Source: Symsagittifera roscoffensis (Eukaryota > Xenacoelomorpha > Acoela > Convolutidae). From it: a stretch of 64,000 nucleotides of DNA. The notes beneath the pieces are model-generated. The model was not told where the DNA came from. It did not search any database and saw nothing but the letters and a program-made list of their open reading frames with translations. The stretch spans positions 4,851,624 through 4,915,623 of the forward strand of contig NC_087071.1 of assembly GCF_963678635.1 (NCBI RefSeq), given 5' to 3'. This document shows, piece by piece, positions 22,329-35,085 of this stretch; position 1 is the first letter of the stretch, and every line of letters starts with the position of its first letter. A program made the translations under genes and the position numbers.

Positions 22329-22402
22329 TGACCTCCATACACCAAAAATGCTAATCATACAATTCCATACATCAGGTCTAAGGAGAAATGCTTATCATAC
22401 AT
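22329..22402 (+). repeat. Dispersed repeat family 4, copy with two ATCATAC cores
   Basis: GACCTCCATAC is followed by ATGCTAATCATACAATTCCA and AAATGCTTATCATACATTTT. Further single cores lie near 24626 (CTATCATACATTTTCCAA), 30007, 31915, 32400 (GCTTATCATATAATTTTCCA) and 45913. Confidence 0.6.
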
Positions 22403-22496
22403 TTTTCGTGAATTTTCGAAAAACCAATTGAAACAGAGTGATAAGTGAATGGCCAGGACGTGGCGTATAATTCATTTAACAGGAAGAATACGCTTT

Positions 22497-22926
22497 CGGG
22501 CGCGGATCTAGGAATTTCTCGAAGGGGGGGTTTTCAAAATAATTTTGAAATTTTTGTCGACTTTTTTTAGTTCGACCAAATTGATTTTCTGAGCTCTCCC
22601 AAACCATTATAAAAACCCTAATTTGACGAAATTTTTTGCGCCGCAGGTTAATTTTTTGAAAAAAAAAATGCCAAAGAAAGGCGTTTTAAGGCACTTTTTG
22701 GAAATTTTCGACCGAAAAATTGTGTTTTTTCGGCGCGCGCTCCCCCTCAAAATTAGTGTAGATTGGCGCCAAAGAGGCCCTTAGAAAAGTTTTAAGGTTA
22801 GTCAGCCAAAAATGGATATCACAAGATAGTACAAAGGAGGGACAATTTGGGTCGGCAGAGGGTCGAATCCCTGAAAAAAGAACGTCCACCTCCCCCCAAC
22901 CGCCCCCCCCCCTACATCCGCTTCTG
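22497..22926 (+). mobile_element. hAT-like MITE, family 3, fullest copy (430 bp)
   Basis: Left end CGGGCGCGGATCTAGG; the reverse complement of the right end is CAGAAGCGGATGTAGG, an imperfect TIR with shared GCGGATnTAGG. G-runs follow the left end and C-runs precede the right end. Flanking octamers TACGCTTT and CATGCGTT agree at 5 of 8, a possible decayed 8 bp target duplication. The interior matches 47016-47373 over most of its length (GATTTTCTGAGCTCTCCCAA, GGCGCGCGCTCCCC, GTCAGCCAAAAATGGATATC). No transposase frame. Confidence 0.75.
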
Positions 22927-24312
22927 CATGCGTTTAATATGATATTAGCAGTTAGGTTAGGAGCTCACTTTTAACGCTCTCAAAATAAAACAAAAATTTT
23001 TTGATATTTTTTTTGTTCCGCCCACAGAAAATGGGTAGTCGGAAAATTCGGTGCTGCTTGACAACTTGCTATCATTTGCTCTTATTCTTTTACTTAAATT
23101 CCCCGGAAAGCCGAAATAAATATGAGATCAATTTTATTCATCTGAGAAAAAGCAAATCTCATTCAAAGAGAAGATCACGGCAATTTCTTCTCAGTTCGTG
23201 GTTTTAAGATGACCTTTCTTTTGAGGAGCAAACAAAGTCGTTTCGTCCAATAATCCTATTCATTTCAAAACTACAATCATTTACAACAAGTCTTTTGTTT
23301 AGATTGCAATTTTCAGCAGGTGCATATTTTAAAGGCGCGTTTTTATACCGACAGTTTTATTGAAGGAAGAATTGAACTAAAGTAGCCACCGCCTGTTGGA
23401 ATCCTGATTTAATTTCTCTCTCCTGGTAATTTTGATTCACTTGGTTGCTTTGAGGTCAAGCAAAACAAATAAGTCGTTCGTCATGTTAATCTTGTACCTA
23501 GAAATGCATTTCAAAAGCTTTTTTTTCTGCTTGAAAACACAACTACCCGGCTCTAAAACAATATTTGCTCTGAAAATAGCATTCAAACAATTCCAATATT
23601 TTCGCCCATGAAAAAAAAACATGTCAAGTTTTTCTAGTGAAATAGAATAGCGTCGACCTTTTTTTCAAAATGATCGTTTTATGTCCACAGAAGCAAGACG
23701 CGAACTTGATTTCGAAAACTTTTTAAGCTAACCTAAATTTACTCATTTAGGATTGGGCAAACACGAGTTGTTAGAGTTTTTGAAATAGTTTCGTTGCTTC
23801 CATGGTGTGGTATTGCGGTTGCATTAACCTTGAACTTAGTTATATTGTTGTATTGTTTCATATTGCCAAGGCCATTTGCGCCGATCTAAAAAAAGACTGT
23901 GCATACAGTCAGTGGTAACCATATAGAGCTATGGACTAGGCCAATAGTTCTGAGCCTGAGAAAATAAGAAACGAAAAAGTATCTGAATTAACTTCTTGAA
24001 GTCTTTGTTAGTTTTAATTCATCATCTAAGAGAAGTTCATTAAATTAATAATGCATAAATGTCTATTTTTGAAACTGATTTTCCAGCTGGATTGTTTTGG
24101 TAACGAGCAGGGGTTGCGTTGAGGATTCAGTGGACCGAGCGAAAAAAAATGCTTCAAACCACCGACCCTCACAACGGTATCAACTGATGTCAGTGGACTA
24201 TTAAAATTGAACCTTTATCTAATTTGCAGGCCGAAGCTGCCAGAAAAAAGTTTCCCTAATTGTTTATTTAGATATTTTTTGTAAGCTTTTTGTGGCAAAA
24301 TAAACAATTAAA

Positions 24313-24424
24313 TTGATTTCACTTGTTGAAACTAGAAGAAAAAAACAGACCTGCTGGCAAAAAAAAACAATATATATATCCAGCAGGTCTGTTTTTTTCT
24401 TCTAGTTTCAACAAGTGAAATCAA
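24313..24424. repeat. Perfect 45 bp inverted repeat with 22 bp loop
   Basis: Arms 24313-24357 and 24380-24424 are exact reverse complements over 45 bases, including a seven-base A/T run. The loop is A-rich plus TATATATAT. Outside the arms a TTTTGTG block is also inverted after a short gap. A perfect match among otherwise decayed repeats implies very recent origin, a constrained dsRNA precursor, or a sequencing or assembly foldback. Confidence 0.95.
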
Positions 24425-26887
24425 TTCCACACAAAACATTTCAATTTCAAAAAAGGTTTTAAATTATTCGACAAAATGATAACAAAAAATGATGTCCAAT
24501 TGCCAGTATTTTCTAGAGCAAAGTATAATGGGTTGACCCACATGGAAACAACTCCATACAAAAAAATTCTTATTGTTCTTGTGTTCATGACATACAGTTC
24601 TATGCATAGGTTCTATGGAAAAAAGCTATCATACATTTTCCAATTATCAAAACTTCAAATCTGAGGAAAGCTTTTCCTTTTTATACGCTACACTAGTTTT
24701 ACGAACACAAACAAAAACAACTTTTTTCGGAAAATTTTCTCACATGCAAAATTTCGCTCAGAACTTAGGCCACTCACATTCTTTATACATAAAAGCATCA
24801 AGGGTCAAATGACAAACCACTAATCCCTGGGCAGTAGTTTGTCCAGATCCCTTCATCTCACGAAGCATAAAAATGTCACTGATATAAGAAAAAACTGCAG
24901 TTTTTTACAGAAAAAAATCGAAACATTCGAAGCTATTCGCACAGCAATGGGCTATACTTTTTATTAGTTTTATTAGTTTGTAATGTATTGCTGTTTTGCA
25001 AAATCAAACGTAGATATTTTGCATGCGTATCAATGGGACATTAAAACAGTGGCAAAAAATTGTTCAAAAATGCTGAAAATGAAATGTTTTTCAATTGTGC
25101 ACGGAAGTTTTGAAAATTAACTTTCTTTTTTTTTGTTCGTTTGTTTTTTTTGTATTTTCCTCAACATATATTTTTCTCAGCAGAAAAATTAATAGGAGAC
25201 TTTGAGCTGTCTTTTTGAAAATGTTTTAAAATCAACTTGTCACCAATCGAAATATCAAAATAAGTTCAAACTGCATTAAGCATGCAGAGTTTTTGAAAAG
25301 TTTTGAGCAACTCGAAAAAAACTTTGTTCACTTAACAATATCCATCAAAACCGAGTGCAACTTCTTGCATGAAACAGCAGTTCCAGTTTAAAAAGATTTT
25401 TAAAATTTAAGGTTATTAAAATTTTGCTAACATATTTTTTTCAAATTGAAAAAATTTTAATTAAATTTTAGCCAGAAAAAAATCTTGAAATTATATCGAA
25501 TTCTTTTCATGATAGAGACAAGAGACATACTAGCAAAATTTCGGACACATAAAAAAAAGAAAAAAAGAGCAAAGATTGGCACGTAATGATATAGTATTCA
25601 ACAAAAAACTGAAACTTCATAAACGTTCGGAAAAAATTCTGTTTCTGTTTTAATCGTTTATTTAACTTTCCAATACTATTTTTTGGCTTTTTTGAACAAA
25701 AATCATTTTTTCGGCGTTCTTGAACAATTTTTTCCTACTGCACTTTTGAGCTGGTCGCTGTTAAGTGTCCCCCCACCCGCAACCTCCAGACACGTTCTGA
25801 TTATCCCACTCCATGTTTGCCTATAGTGATGTTAAAAATACTTTTAGAAAATAAAAAAAAACTTTAAAGCTAACCAGACCCAACAAGGAATTTCAATGGT
25901 ATCCTTTACTTTTTTCCCGGAACCCTTCGCTTTTAAAATGCGGAACTTTTCTGTTATTTCATCCGTTACCAAGCATCTATTTAAAATACTGTCGTCTCGA
26001 TTGCCGTTTAAATAGATCTGAAGAGTTTTTCTCATGGAGAATGACATAAAATTTTCAAAAAAGCTATCAAAATCCGTTCAAATGGTCGTCATTTTTTAAC
26101 TTTTAGTTTCCTCAAATTTTTTCAATTCAAAACTCTGATTAGTGAATTCTAATTTTCTGTTTTTTGGTCTTTTCTGCGGCGAGAAAGTCCCCCCCCCCCG
26201 TCTTGAATTTTAGGTTTCCGATTCTTTTTTGGTTTAAAAGTAAACTAATTCACCAATTTTTTGTTGTTGAACAAAATTATAAGAGGAAAAGAACACGTTT
26301 AGAAGTCGACTTTTATATTGAAGCGATAAACCATCTGCCGTATTTATTATAACGGTTGCGAAAAACGGATCAAAGAGCTCGCTTTAATTACAGAAATCAC
26401 TTTAGTCTTTTTCCTGATCAAGTTACCTGTTACGTAATATTTGACCACAAATCAAACCGAAGGCTGATTAGGCCGAAAAAAAATCAGCATCTTTTAGATA
26501 ACTATTGCAATTGTGACAAGTTGGCGAATTTATTGGCTTTTTTCCCGTACCCATTTCAATTTTTAATTTTTCACTGCGATTATTTAGAAGTTAAAAAGAG
26601 CCCAATATTTGACTATCTATGAAATCGGTTAGTAGTGAAGTCTGAGGTTGAAAAAGCAAGCGGCGCCTTTGGAAGTTATTGAAATAAAATCTTTCTTTTC
26701 AAAAAGGAATTGAAGTCGTAAAAATGAAGATGCATTCATTGTCTCTGAAAGGAGCTTTAAACCCTCTATTTTTATGTTTTATTCATGATATGATGAATGT
26801 GCAATCACTGTGATATGCTATAAAAAGTCACAACAAAACTCGAATTCTAACGCGACGCCATTTAAGTCATCGACATCACAAAAAATA
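24425..26887. other. No gene seen
   Basis: Intronic AT-rich DNA with a C-run near 26190. Plus-strand frames at 26164-26622 lack splice-site support. Confidence 0.4.
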
Positions 26888-26958
26888 TAAGAAACAACAA
26901 CAAAGAAAACAAAAAAGAAAACAAAAAAGTAAACAAAAAAGAAACAAAAAAAGTCACA
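26888..26958. repeat. A-rich (AAAGAAAACA)n low-complexity tract
   Basis: Repeated GAAAACAAAAAA units with small variations, about 70 bp. Confidence 0.85.
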
Positions 26959-27936
26959 GGCTTTGGAAAAAGTCACCATAAAGGGTTTCATAGTTGTAAA
27001 AAAGATGAGTATAATTAACCAGGTATGAAGTTAAGAGGTGATGTCTTATTATCGGTGAATTATACCCGAAGTGGTCTTCATCTGTAATCTTCTTTGAAGG
27101 GTATAAGAAACGAAAAAAAAAACACATGAAAGTTGATTATAAGATGGTGTCGTGTCTATTTTAGGATTTGGTTTATGGTCAGTTAATTAATCAATTTGGT
27201 TCATGAAAATATGACATGAATTGAACTTGAGGCTTTGCCTCACAATTTAAGGTTTTTGATGAAAACTGACAAAAACTGAGTTTTATTTATCTGTAAGTGA
27301 CCCCCAAGTTCAATTTATTTTAGATTACCTAATAACTAAAATTGTATTGGAACACCATTTAGCTCGATGTTATGAGCTCTAATAAAGTGGCAGTTTTAAA
27401 TGAGGATGTTGAATTAAGACGAAAACGAAATTACACAAAGAAAAGGGAGTAAAATTTGGACAAAAAAAATTGAAAACAAGATCCTTTAAAGAAACTCATT
27501 TTGAGTTCAAAAAATTAACAGTTAAACTATAGTTCTAATCAATGATTGCAATTTTTACGATACTAAGCTCAACAAATCTATAAGTCCCATACGAAATATA
27601 GCATTTTTATTGCCCTAACTAAACTCTTAGCCATTGAATGGCCATCACTGATAATTAGTTTTGACAGTGAACAAGATTCTATAGGGATAGCGAGCTGCTT
27701 AGATACCCACCTTAATAATCCGAGCTTTTAGCTTTTAAAACCACTGGATCTAATCGTCTTATTACATCATATGATCCACAGTGTTACTATGTGACGGTTA
27801 CCTTCGGGGAAACCAGTTTTTCTTGAACATTCATCAGGGAAAATTGTAGTTTCCCTTTTTCAAGATACCACTAACACTCTAACACAGGAATGTTAACGAC
27901 AAAAGTTTCTATCCGTAGACCTGAGACAGACCTTGA

Positions 27937-28146
27937 TCACATAAGTTCATCGGTTTCCAAAGAGGCAACGGATCACAAAGAGGCAACTTCAACAACAAAA
28001 AAGAAGATCGACCGCCTAGTTTTATACTTGCTGACTCTCCAAGGTCTGCTTTTACCCCTCTAAGCACTGAACCATGCGTCTTGTGTTATCGGCAGTGTAG
28101 CCATGCGTTGTGTGACCATTGCGCCTTCATGATGAAGTACAAATAA
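27937..28146 (+). pseudogene. Possible retroelement gag fragment with a Cys/His finger (BEL/Pao-like)
   Basis: A stop-to-stop frame of 69 codons without ATG. It ends in PCVLCYRQCSHALCDHCAFM followed by MKYK and TAA, after a polar Asn/Arg/Ser-rich stretch (FQRGNGSQRGNFNNKKEDRP). Five Cys and two His in 20 residues are unlikely by chance in DNA this AT-rich. BEL/Pao Gag proteins end in a related C-x2-C…H…C..F..M finger preceded by a Ser/Thr-rich linker; the spacing here is not canonical. The surrounding 27.65-28.25 kb is visibly less AT-rich than its flanks, as expected for a foreign insert. No other retroelement domain was found nearby. This is a hypothesis, not an identification. Confidence 0.25.
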
Positions 28147-28929
28147 GAGCTCAACAGTCGACCTGTCAGACACTGACCCTAGGATCCACTGAGGTAGATC
28201 AGAAATCCAAGGGCCCATCCTTGAAGGTTTTCACCACAATTGATTGTCACAATTAGTTTTTTGTTGTTAATTGGCAGCTTTAAGCTACAGTTATACATTG
28301 ATATCAAACTAATTTTAGAGTTTCTTAGCAATTTTTTTTTACAAACCTCTGATCAAAAAGAACTATAAATTGGCAAAGATTTTCGAAAAGGAGGGTTTTT
28401 GCACCTAGAAAAAAAATATTTTTAGTACAAGCATTTTACCCATTTTTTTAAGTAAAAGTACTTGTGCACAGACTGACAGTTTTTTTACGCAGGATTTCAG
28501 CAAATTATTTCCATTAAAAAACTTCCGACTATGCACATCAGCTCTCAGGTTTACCGAAACGTATGGAGAAGTTGTCTTTTTAGAGGACATTTGTGTATAG
28601 TCTTACAGGCTAATTTCTGAGACACCTGTGAATGGACCTGAAGGTCCAATGGTGCTCTCCTAGGCAGTAAAAATTTTGGCGTGGTTTGTAAATTTATTAA
28701 CTACCGACAAGGGATTTGCCTGAAAACAATTTAATATATTATTTTTATTTAAAAGTCTATTAAAAACTGGCAAACTGAGAATTAATTTATTATTTGAAAC
28801 TAAAAAGTCAAAATGTAAAAACAAGGTGAGTGCTTCGATAATCTAGCAGAAATACCTGATTAATATAATTAATTCAAAATGTAACTTACAAATAAGAAAA
28901 TCGAAACTAATGCACTTAGAAAAAGTATC

Positions 28930-30600
28930 CTTATTTGACATTTCTGAACGTACAAATTTTTTTTAAAGATCAATCATTTGACTACTGAAAGTTCTAAATG
29001 GAGAAGATTGTGCCAATTTTTCTCGAACAATTCCAAGGTAGATATTTTGCGTTTGCCAAAACAGTTTCATAGTAGAAATTTTGTGGTAATGCTTTTGTAA
29101 AGCAGCGATTTTTCATTATTTGCACTTCCGTGTCCGGCCAATTTAATTTAAAAAATTGATTTTTTTTTCAATTATAGACCCTTCAAAACTAAAAAGGCTT
29201 TGCTTGGCATGGAGGCTTCTAGTTTTTTGGCGGGGTACCTATTTTTCTTTGTATCACGTATTTTTATTTTTGCAGTGATTTTTTTCTTATATTTTTTAGC
29301 TAGCTTTCATTTTATGAAAACTCGTTAATTGATATTAGATATCTTTTCAAAGCCAAAATATTGTCAGCTCAACTATAGATCATTGCCAAAAAAAAATTAA
29401 AGCAGTTGTTTTTAGGTTTTGAAATGTTGAAATTTCCAGATGCATGGTTTTTATGGTCAGGTAATTCGAAATGAAATTGAATAAAAATTGTCAATAGAGT
29501 TGCTCAATTTTTTTCATCCATTGAAGTTAAATAAAACATCAGAAAACCTAAAAGTCACTCCTTACATGTTTTTCAATTGTTCATTTTTCTTCATCCATTT
29601 AAATTAAATAAAATAGAAAAACACAGAAAACGTAAAAGTCGATCCTTGCAAGTTTTTTGTTGTCGGTTCAGTCAACTAAAAGAACTAGAGTAAGAAATCA
29701 TTCCACTGACAGACACATAAGAGATATATAGATGTTTTGTAACACACCTGAGTCCAGTTTTGTAACAGTCCATTAGAGCTTGAACTGACACATAAATCAG
29801 TTGTGAAATAGATAAAACTGACGGAATAGTTCAAAAAAGTCAGTTGCTTCAAATCCAAGAAACTAATAGTGTAGAAACGAGCAAAAGTGCAATGCATGTT
29901 TTTCATCCCGGCAATTTTATGTGCTTGAAAAAAAATTCCGAAGGGGAAAATGTCCCGGATTGACCTCAAAAAATGCTTGCCGACTATTTCCACACAAGAA
30001 AAATTGTTATCATACAATTTCCAAGATAGAATTTTCGGAACAATGTTTTAATCATTCAGTTTCCATATAAAAAAAAATCAATTAATCAAAACTGCCAGAA
30101 ATTTTTTTAGTCAGTTTTTAGTCAAAATATCCCTTTATTGCTCGAATATTAATTTTTTTTCAAAAAAATGGCATAAAAAACTTCTTTTGAATTTGATTTT
30201 TTTTTGTAAAAAGTTTCGATCGACACGCCAAAAAAAGTACAAAGTAACCGTTTTGGCTACTAGTAACCAACCAATTATGACAAATACTCTTCCTTCAACC
30301 CAATTGAAACAATTTTTTAGACGGATTAAATTTTCGCTTACGCGTTAATCGCGCGAAATATATTGCGCGTTTTCTGTCCCAGAGTGGCCAAAATGGCAAT
30401 CTTTAAACTTCCGTAACTTTCAGAAAAACGATCACAGGTGAAATATCCTTTGAAACTTAAGCTTAAGACAATAATACCTTTTGAAGGATATAAAAAAATT
30501 CTGTCAAAATAGCTAGTCAAAAAATCGAAATTTAACTGAAGAAAAAAGTCCACCCGAGCACAAAAGTTACGCTACTTCCGTTACGAAAGTCGGAACTATG
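28930..30600 (+). repeat. Large duplicated block, copy A
   Basis: Matches 31005-33245 in order and orientation. Landmarks are TCTGAACGTACAAA, GCTCGAACAATTCCAA-like, GGGGTACCTATTTTTC, CCAGATGCATGG and a near-identical ~200 bp core (29578-29760) containing AACGTAAAAGTCGATCCTTG and AGAGATATATAGATGTTTTG. Then follow the ATCATACAATTTC core (30007), AAACTGCCAGAAATTTTTTT and family-1 sequence (30324-30600). A minus-strand frame of 110 codons at 29685-30017 is not preserved in copy B, so I do not call it a gene. Confidence 0.85.
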
Positions 30601-31004
30601 ACGACCAATTCATTTTTAATGAACAAGTTTATAAGAACAAGTTTATTTTATAAGTTTCATTTGAAATTATTAGTTATTCATGCTTCTTGCTGAAAATATT
30701 GATTGAGTCAGTGTGTTTGAAAACTCTTACAACTTTTAAAAGTTGTTCTTGAACACGAGCCGATGTGTTCATTTTCAGATATTTTTCGTTTTCAGTGCAA
30801 ACTTAAGGTACCTCGAAGATAGCCAAAAAGGCCAAAAGTAGTATCAAATTTAACAAAAAATTTTGAAAAAGGAAACAAAAAAACTTCCAAAAAAGATTTG
30901 TTTCCATTTTCCTTGTTTTGCCAAAAGATGCCATATTCCTTGTTTTCTTTTTTTCAACTTTTTTTTGGCGGAATTGACTGTATAATTAATTTGTAAGTTT
31001 TTCT

Positions 31005-33245
31005 AAACGCAGTTCTGAACGTACAAAATTTTTTTAAATCAGTCAATTGCCAACTGAAATGTCTAAATTGAGAAGTTTGTGCCAAAATTGCTCGAACAAT
31101 TCCAATGTAGACATATTGAATTAGCAAACACAATTTCAATGTAGACATGCAGGTCAATTTAATTTAAAAACTTGTTTTTTTTTTAATTGTAGACACTTCG
31201 AAACTAAAATTTCTTTGTTTGGCGTGTGGGCTACTAGTGTTTTCGTGGGGTACGTATTTTTCCTTAAATCACGTTTTTTTTTCATTTTTGAAGTGATTCA
31301 TTTCTTTTTTTAAAAAGTTTAGTTAGCTTTTATTTCATGAAAACTCGTCAATTGATGTTAGATATCTTTGCAAAGCCAATATATTGACAGTTCAACTGCG
31401 TATCATTGTCAATTACAATGTAAGCATTCGTTTCTAAGTTGAAGTTTCCAGATGCATGGGTTTTCTATGGTCACGTAAAAATTGAAACGAAATCGAATAA
31501 AATTGTCAACAATTGTTCATTTTTCTTCATCCATTTAAATTAAATAAAATAGAAAAACACAGAAAACGTAAAAGTCGATCCTTGCAAGTTTTTTGTTGTC
31601 GGTTCAGTCAATTAAAAGAACTAGAGTAAGAAATCATTCCACAGACAGACACATAAGAGATATATAGATGTTTTGTAACACACCTGAGTCCAGTTTCGTA
31701 TCATTCAATGATAGTTAAACTAACAAATAAATCAGTTGAGAGATAATTCAAACTGACAAAATAGTTCAAAAATTCAGTTGCTTCAAAATAAAATACTATT
31801 AGTGTAGAAACGAGCTAAAGCGCAATGTATGATTTTATCCGGGAAGTTTCATGCGCTTGAAAAATTTCAAAGGGGGTCAAATGTCAAAGGTCGAATTCTA
31901 TACAAGAAAAATTGGTATCATACAATTTCAAAGATGGAAGTTTTGGAAAAATGTTTTTAGCTCACAGTTTCTATATACGAAAAAAAAAAATCAATCAAAA
32001 CTGCCAGAAATTTTTTTATTCAGTTTTTAGTCAAACTATCCCTCTAATGCTAATTTTTTTTTATCAAAACTTGAATCTTTTAACGAGTAAGATATACTTT
32101 CCTTTCCTTTTGAATGTTGTTTTTTTTTCATCACAACTTGTCAAGAAAAATCAGGGCACAATTCTCGACGAGTAAAATGTGTGACTAAAAAAACTTCTAG
32201 CCAAATCCAAAAGCTTAAAGTTTTCATTCATAGTTCTGAGTATACTATGGAATATTATCTCACATTACTACTACTCAAATGCGAGTATCTGTGAGACTTA
32301 TTCTCTTACTTCAGGGGATTTTTGGAAAACGTGTTTTTGGACAAAACACAAAAATAAGCAAGAAAACTCGAACATATAAATTTTTTGATTTATGGAAAAT
32401 GCTTATCATATAATTTTCCAAATGAAAAAAAAAGCTTTTTCACATTTTTTTTTCACATTTTTTTTCACATTTTTCTGTTTTTGATGAGATTGTAAAAGAT
32501 CTTGTGGTACGTCTTTGGTCAACCCGGGGTAGTGCTATTTGAAGTTTGTAGTCCTGATACAGATGTTTAAAATATCTTTGAGAAAGATTTATTTCAAAGT
32601 CAAGAAAAAATATTTGAAAAATTTGCTGTTCAGACTTATTGATTCATTTTATAGAAAAGCGGGTGAGATCTAATTTTTAATTTTACAAAAAAACTGTTTT
32701 TACAAAATTCATTCAGAATCACTTACAAATCTGCAGAACAACCGTTGCACCCAATGAATTGTAGTTAAAATAAGACTGCTTGTATCAGGTCAAAAACTTA
32801 GATGTTTCGAATAATAAAAGAAACGATGGAGTAGTGTTCACTTTTAACAAAAAATATTTTTAAAAAGATTTTTCTTCTTCCAAATCATCCCTCACTCGCT
32901 GTTTGAAGTACAAAGTGATATAATTCACATATAGCAAAGTATTAAATTCACCGGAAAGCATGCCTAAACGATTTATAAAACTGATTAAATCTCCGCTTAC
33001 GCGTTAATAGCACGAAATTTATCCCGCGTTAATTGTCCCAAATTGGCAAATTTTAAACACTCATAATTTTAAGAAAAAAATCACAGCTACAATTCTTTCA
33101 AATTTGAGCTCAGTACAACAATACATTTCAAATGATATAAAAAGTAACCGTAAAATCTTGCTAGTTTAAAAGTCGAAGTTTGTCTGGAGAACAAAATACC
33201 ACCCCGAGCAGAATTATTCAGTCACTTTCTTCGAAGTTAGTCGGA
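31005..33245 (+). repeat. Large duplicated block, copy B, with inserted DNA
   Basis: Second copy of the 28.9-30.6 kb block. The offset falls from about 2.07 kb to 1.91 kb and then rises to about 2.65 kb, so copy B has lost ~160 bp and gained roughly 740 bp between about 32110 and 32965. The best conserved core is 31508-31695. Confidence 0.85.
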
Positions 33246-33384
33246 ACAAAAATTAAAAATTTAGGTTGTAATCATTTCAAGTAACTCGCTAATTATCTGA
33301 CTTCTATATTTCTCAGTGAATCATTTAAAATATTGTCGGAGTCGAGATACAAGTGTGTTTTAGTTTTTTTCTTCTTTTTTCTTT

Positions 33385-33665
33385 TTGTTTTCCACGCAAA
33401 ATCAGGTAGCAAAACGATCATTGGACTGGGTTGAGTGATATATCATAATGAAGCTCTCTGAGTCTTGATTCAAACGACCTTAAAAATTAAAACAAAAAAA
33501 TTCCAGGTTTGAAATTTTTGATTTTTTTGTCTTAATTCGAGCGATTAAAACGAGTAAAGCGAGCGAGCACGCTTTTTTATGCTTAACTAGGCCGTTTACA
33601 ATAGCTAATTTATGCCTAAATGTCTTTTTAATCAAGTAAAATTAGTTTTTGGAGATTTTCAGTGT
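33385..33665 (+). repeat. Dispersed repeat family 5, copy 2
   Basis: Inverted partner of 5400-5690; shared blocks GTTTTCCACGCAAAATCAGG, GAGTGATATATC and GATTCAAACGACCT lie in the same order. Confidence 0.65.
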
Positions 33666-34900
33666 CTTCGAAAATTAAAAATTTTCAAAAACTGAAAAAA
33701 TTTCTGCGAAAAATATTCGAAATATTGTTTTCAGTCATGATTTTTTTCTGTAGTCAGTTTTCTTCCAGGACTGTTTTCCTGTTTGCCTAAATTACTATGA
33801 ATATCGAGTGTGCCTGACTTATAGTTTTAGGTCAGATCACTTTATCACACCACGCAGAAAAACTACAAAACTGGACTAACTTAAAAAAAGATTTTTTTTT
33901 TCAAGATTATGGTTGGAACATTCTGTGCGATTTGCACAGTAACGGGCTATTCTTGTTATACGTGTTTTTAGAGCATTTTAAACTTGATTACTAACATATT
34001 TTAGATCTTGTGACAACAATTAACAGAGGTGCAAAAGCGTATAAAGTATAGACGATGAGAAACCGCCTTTCAAACGAAATTCTGACTTAAAAAGCTGCAT
34101 CGAGAAATTATTTGTTGGTTTTCCAGACGAAATAACTTGTTTTTTCTTAAATATATATTTATAATAACAATAATAAATGTGGTTTCTGCGCTTCGCATTT
34201 AAAGTTTTTACTTCTTGAACCGTTGGGTTATTGGTGAAATCCTTTATCTGTTCTTGAGAAAAGAGATACGAATCCCAAGCTAATCACAGCACCATGTATA
34301 TGTGTGAGTTTAGAGCACCTCAAGCTTATCGCTATTTTCTGAAAAAAAAGTTAAAGTATGAAATAGAATGGACTTTTTTCTAGCTGTCTAAGGGCTATTA
34401 GTCTCGCTTGTGATGTATAAAACGAAGAAAAACTCGAACAGTTTTTTTAGCGCAGACCTGAAACTTGAGTTCAAATCAGAGCTCGTACTACCTACAGTCT
34501 ATACTTTTCAAGGCAGGAAATTGAATATATGATACCGCAATCTGGAAGTCAAAACATTTTCACAAAGCGCTCTTATTCCAATAATTTCTTCCTTTCCACT
34601 TACAAGCTTAGCGTTTTCTTTCCTTTTAAATGGTGTTTTTAATAGTCTGGTTAGCAATAAAATCTAAAAACTAGCAATTAAAAATAAAACGACGGAATTA
34701 ACAGCCTCATCTACTGCAAAATTTTTAACATGTTGTTTTTTTATATAAATCATTCGTATTCTTGGGTGTTTTCAATTCATTCATCGTTTTAGTAATAGAC
34801 TAAAATTATTATTGAAAAAAAAATATGTAAAAATTATTTAAAAATTTTTCCACGGTGAAAAAAAACGTAATATCATTCCGCAGACCATAAAAGAAGCCCA
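33666..34900. other. No gene seen
   Basis: Intronic AT-rich DNA before the LINE 3' flank; no defined repeat or frame. Confidence 0.45.
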
Positions 34901-34904
34901 AGTT

Positions 34905-35085
34905 AAGCTTTAAGTCCAAAAGCGAGGATTTTAATGGGCTTCTTTGAAAAATGTCCGGTAGCGATCTGCGATTTATACTTCAATCCGGTCAGATGTTTTT
35001 CATCACACCTCGAGAGCGGAACCCCCCGGGATTTGATTCCCGCACCAGACAAAAGGAAAGGTCCCCCTTTGGTACTATTTGATGA
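34905..35085 (+). other. GC-richer patch with a tRNA T-arm-like stem; possible decayed SINE
   Basis: CGGGATTTGATTCCCG at about 35028 can fold as a five-pair stem with loop TTTGATT, close to a tRNA T-arm and Pol III B box (GGTTCGANTCC). A matching acceptor stem or A box was not found upstream. It abuts the 3' end of the LINE, so it might instead be part of that insertion's flank. Confidence 0.2.

Noticed and set aside
23031-23207. ATG-opened frame MGSRKIRCCLTTCYHLLLFF…, preceded by ccgcccacag
   Set aside because: The start is faintly tetraspanin-like (MG, Cys, hydrophobic), but the frame soon becomes basic low-complexity sequence. No donor ends the plausible part and no second exon was found.
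29685-30017. 110-codon minus frame
   Set aside because: It lies in the duplicated block and is broken in the other copy, so there is no sign of coding constraint.
35028-35043. tRNA gene
   Set aside because: Only a T-arm-like stem-loop is present; no acceptor, D or anticodon arm could be assembled around it.
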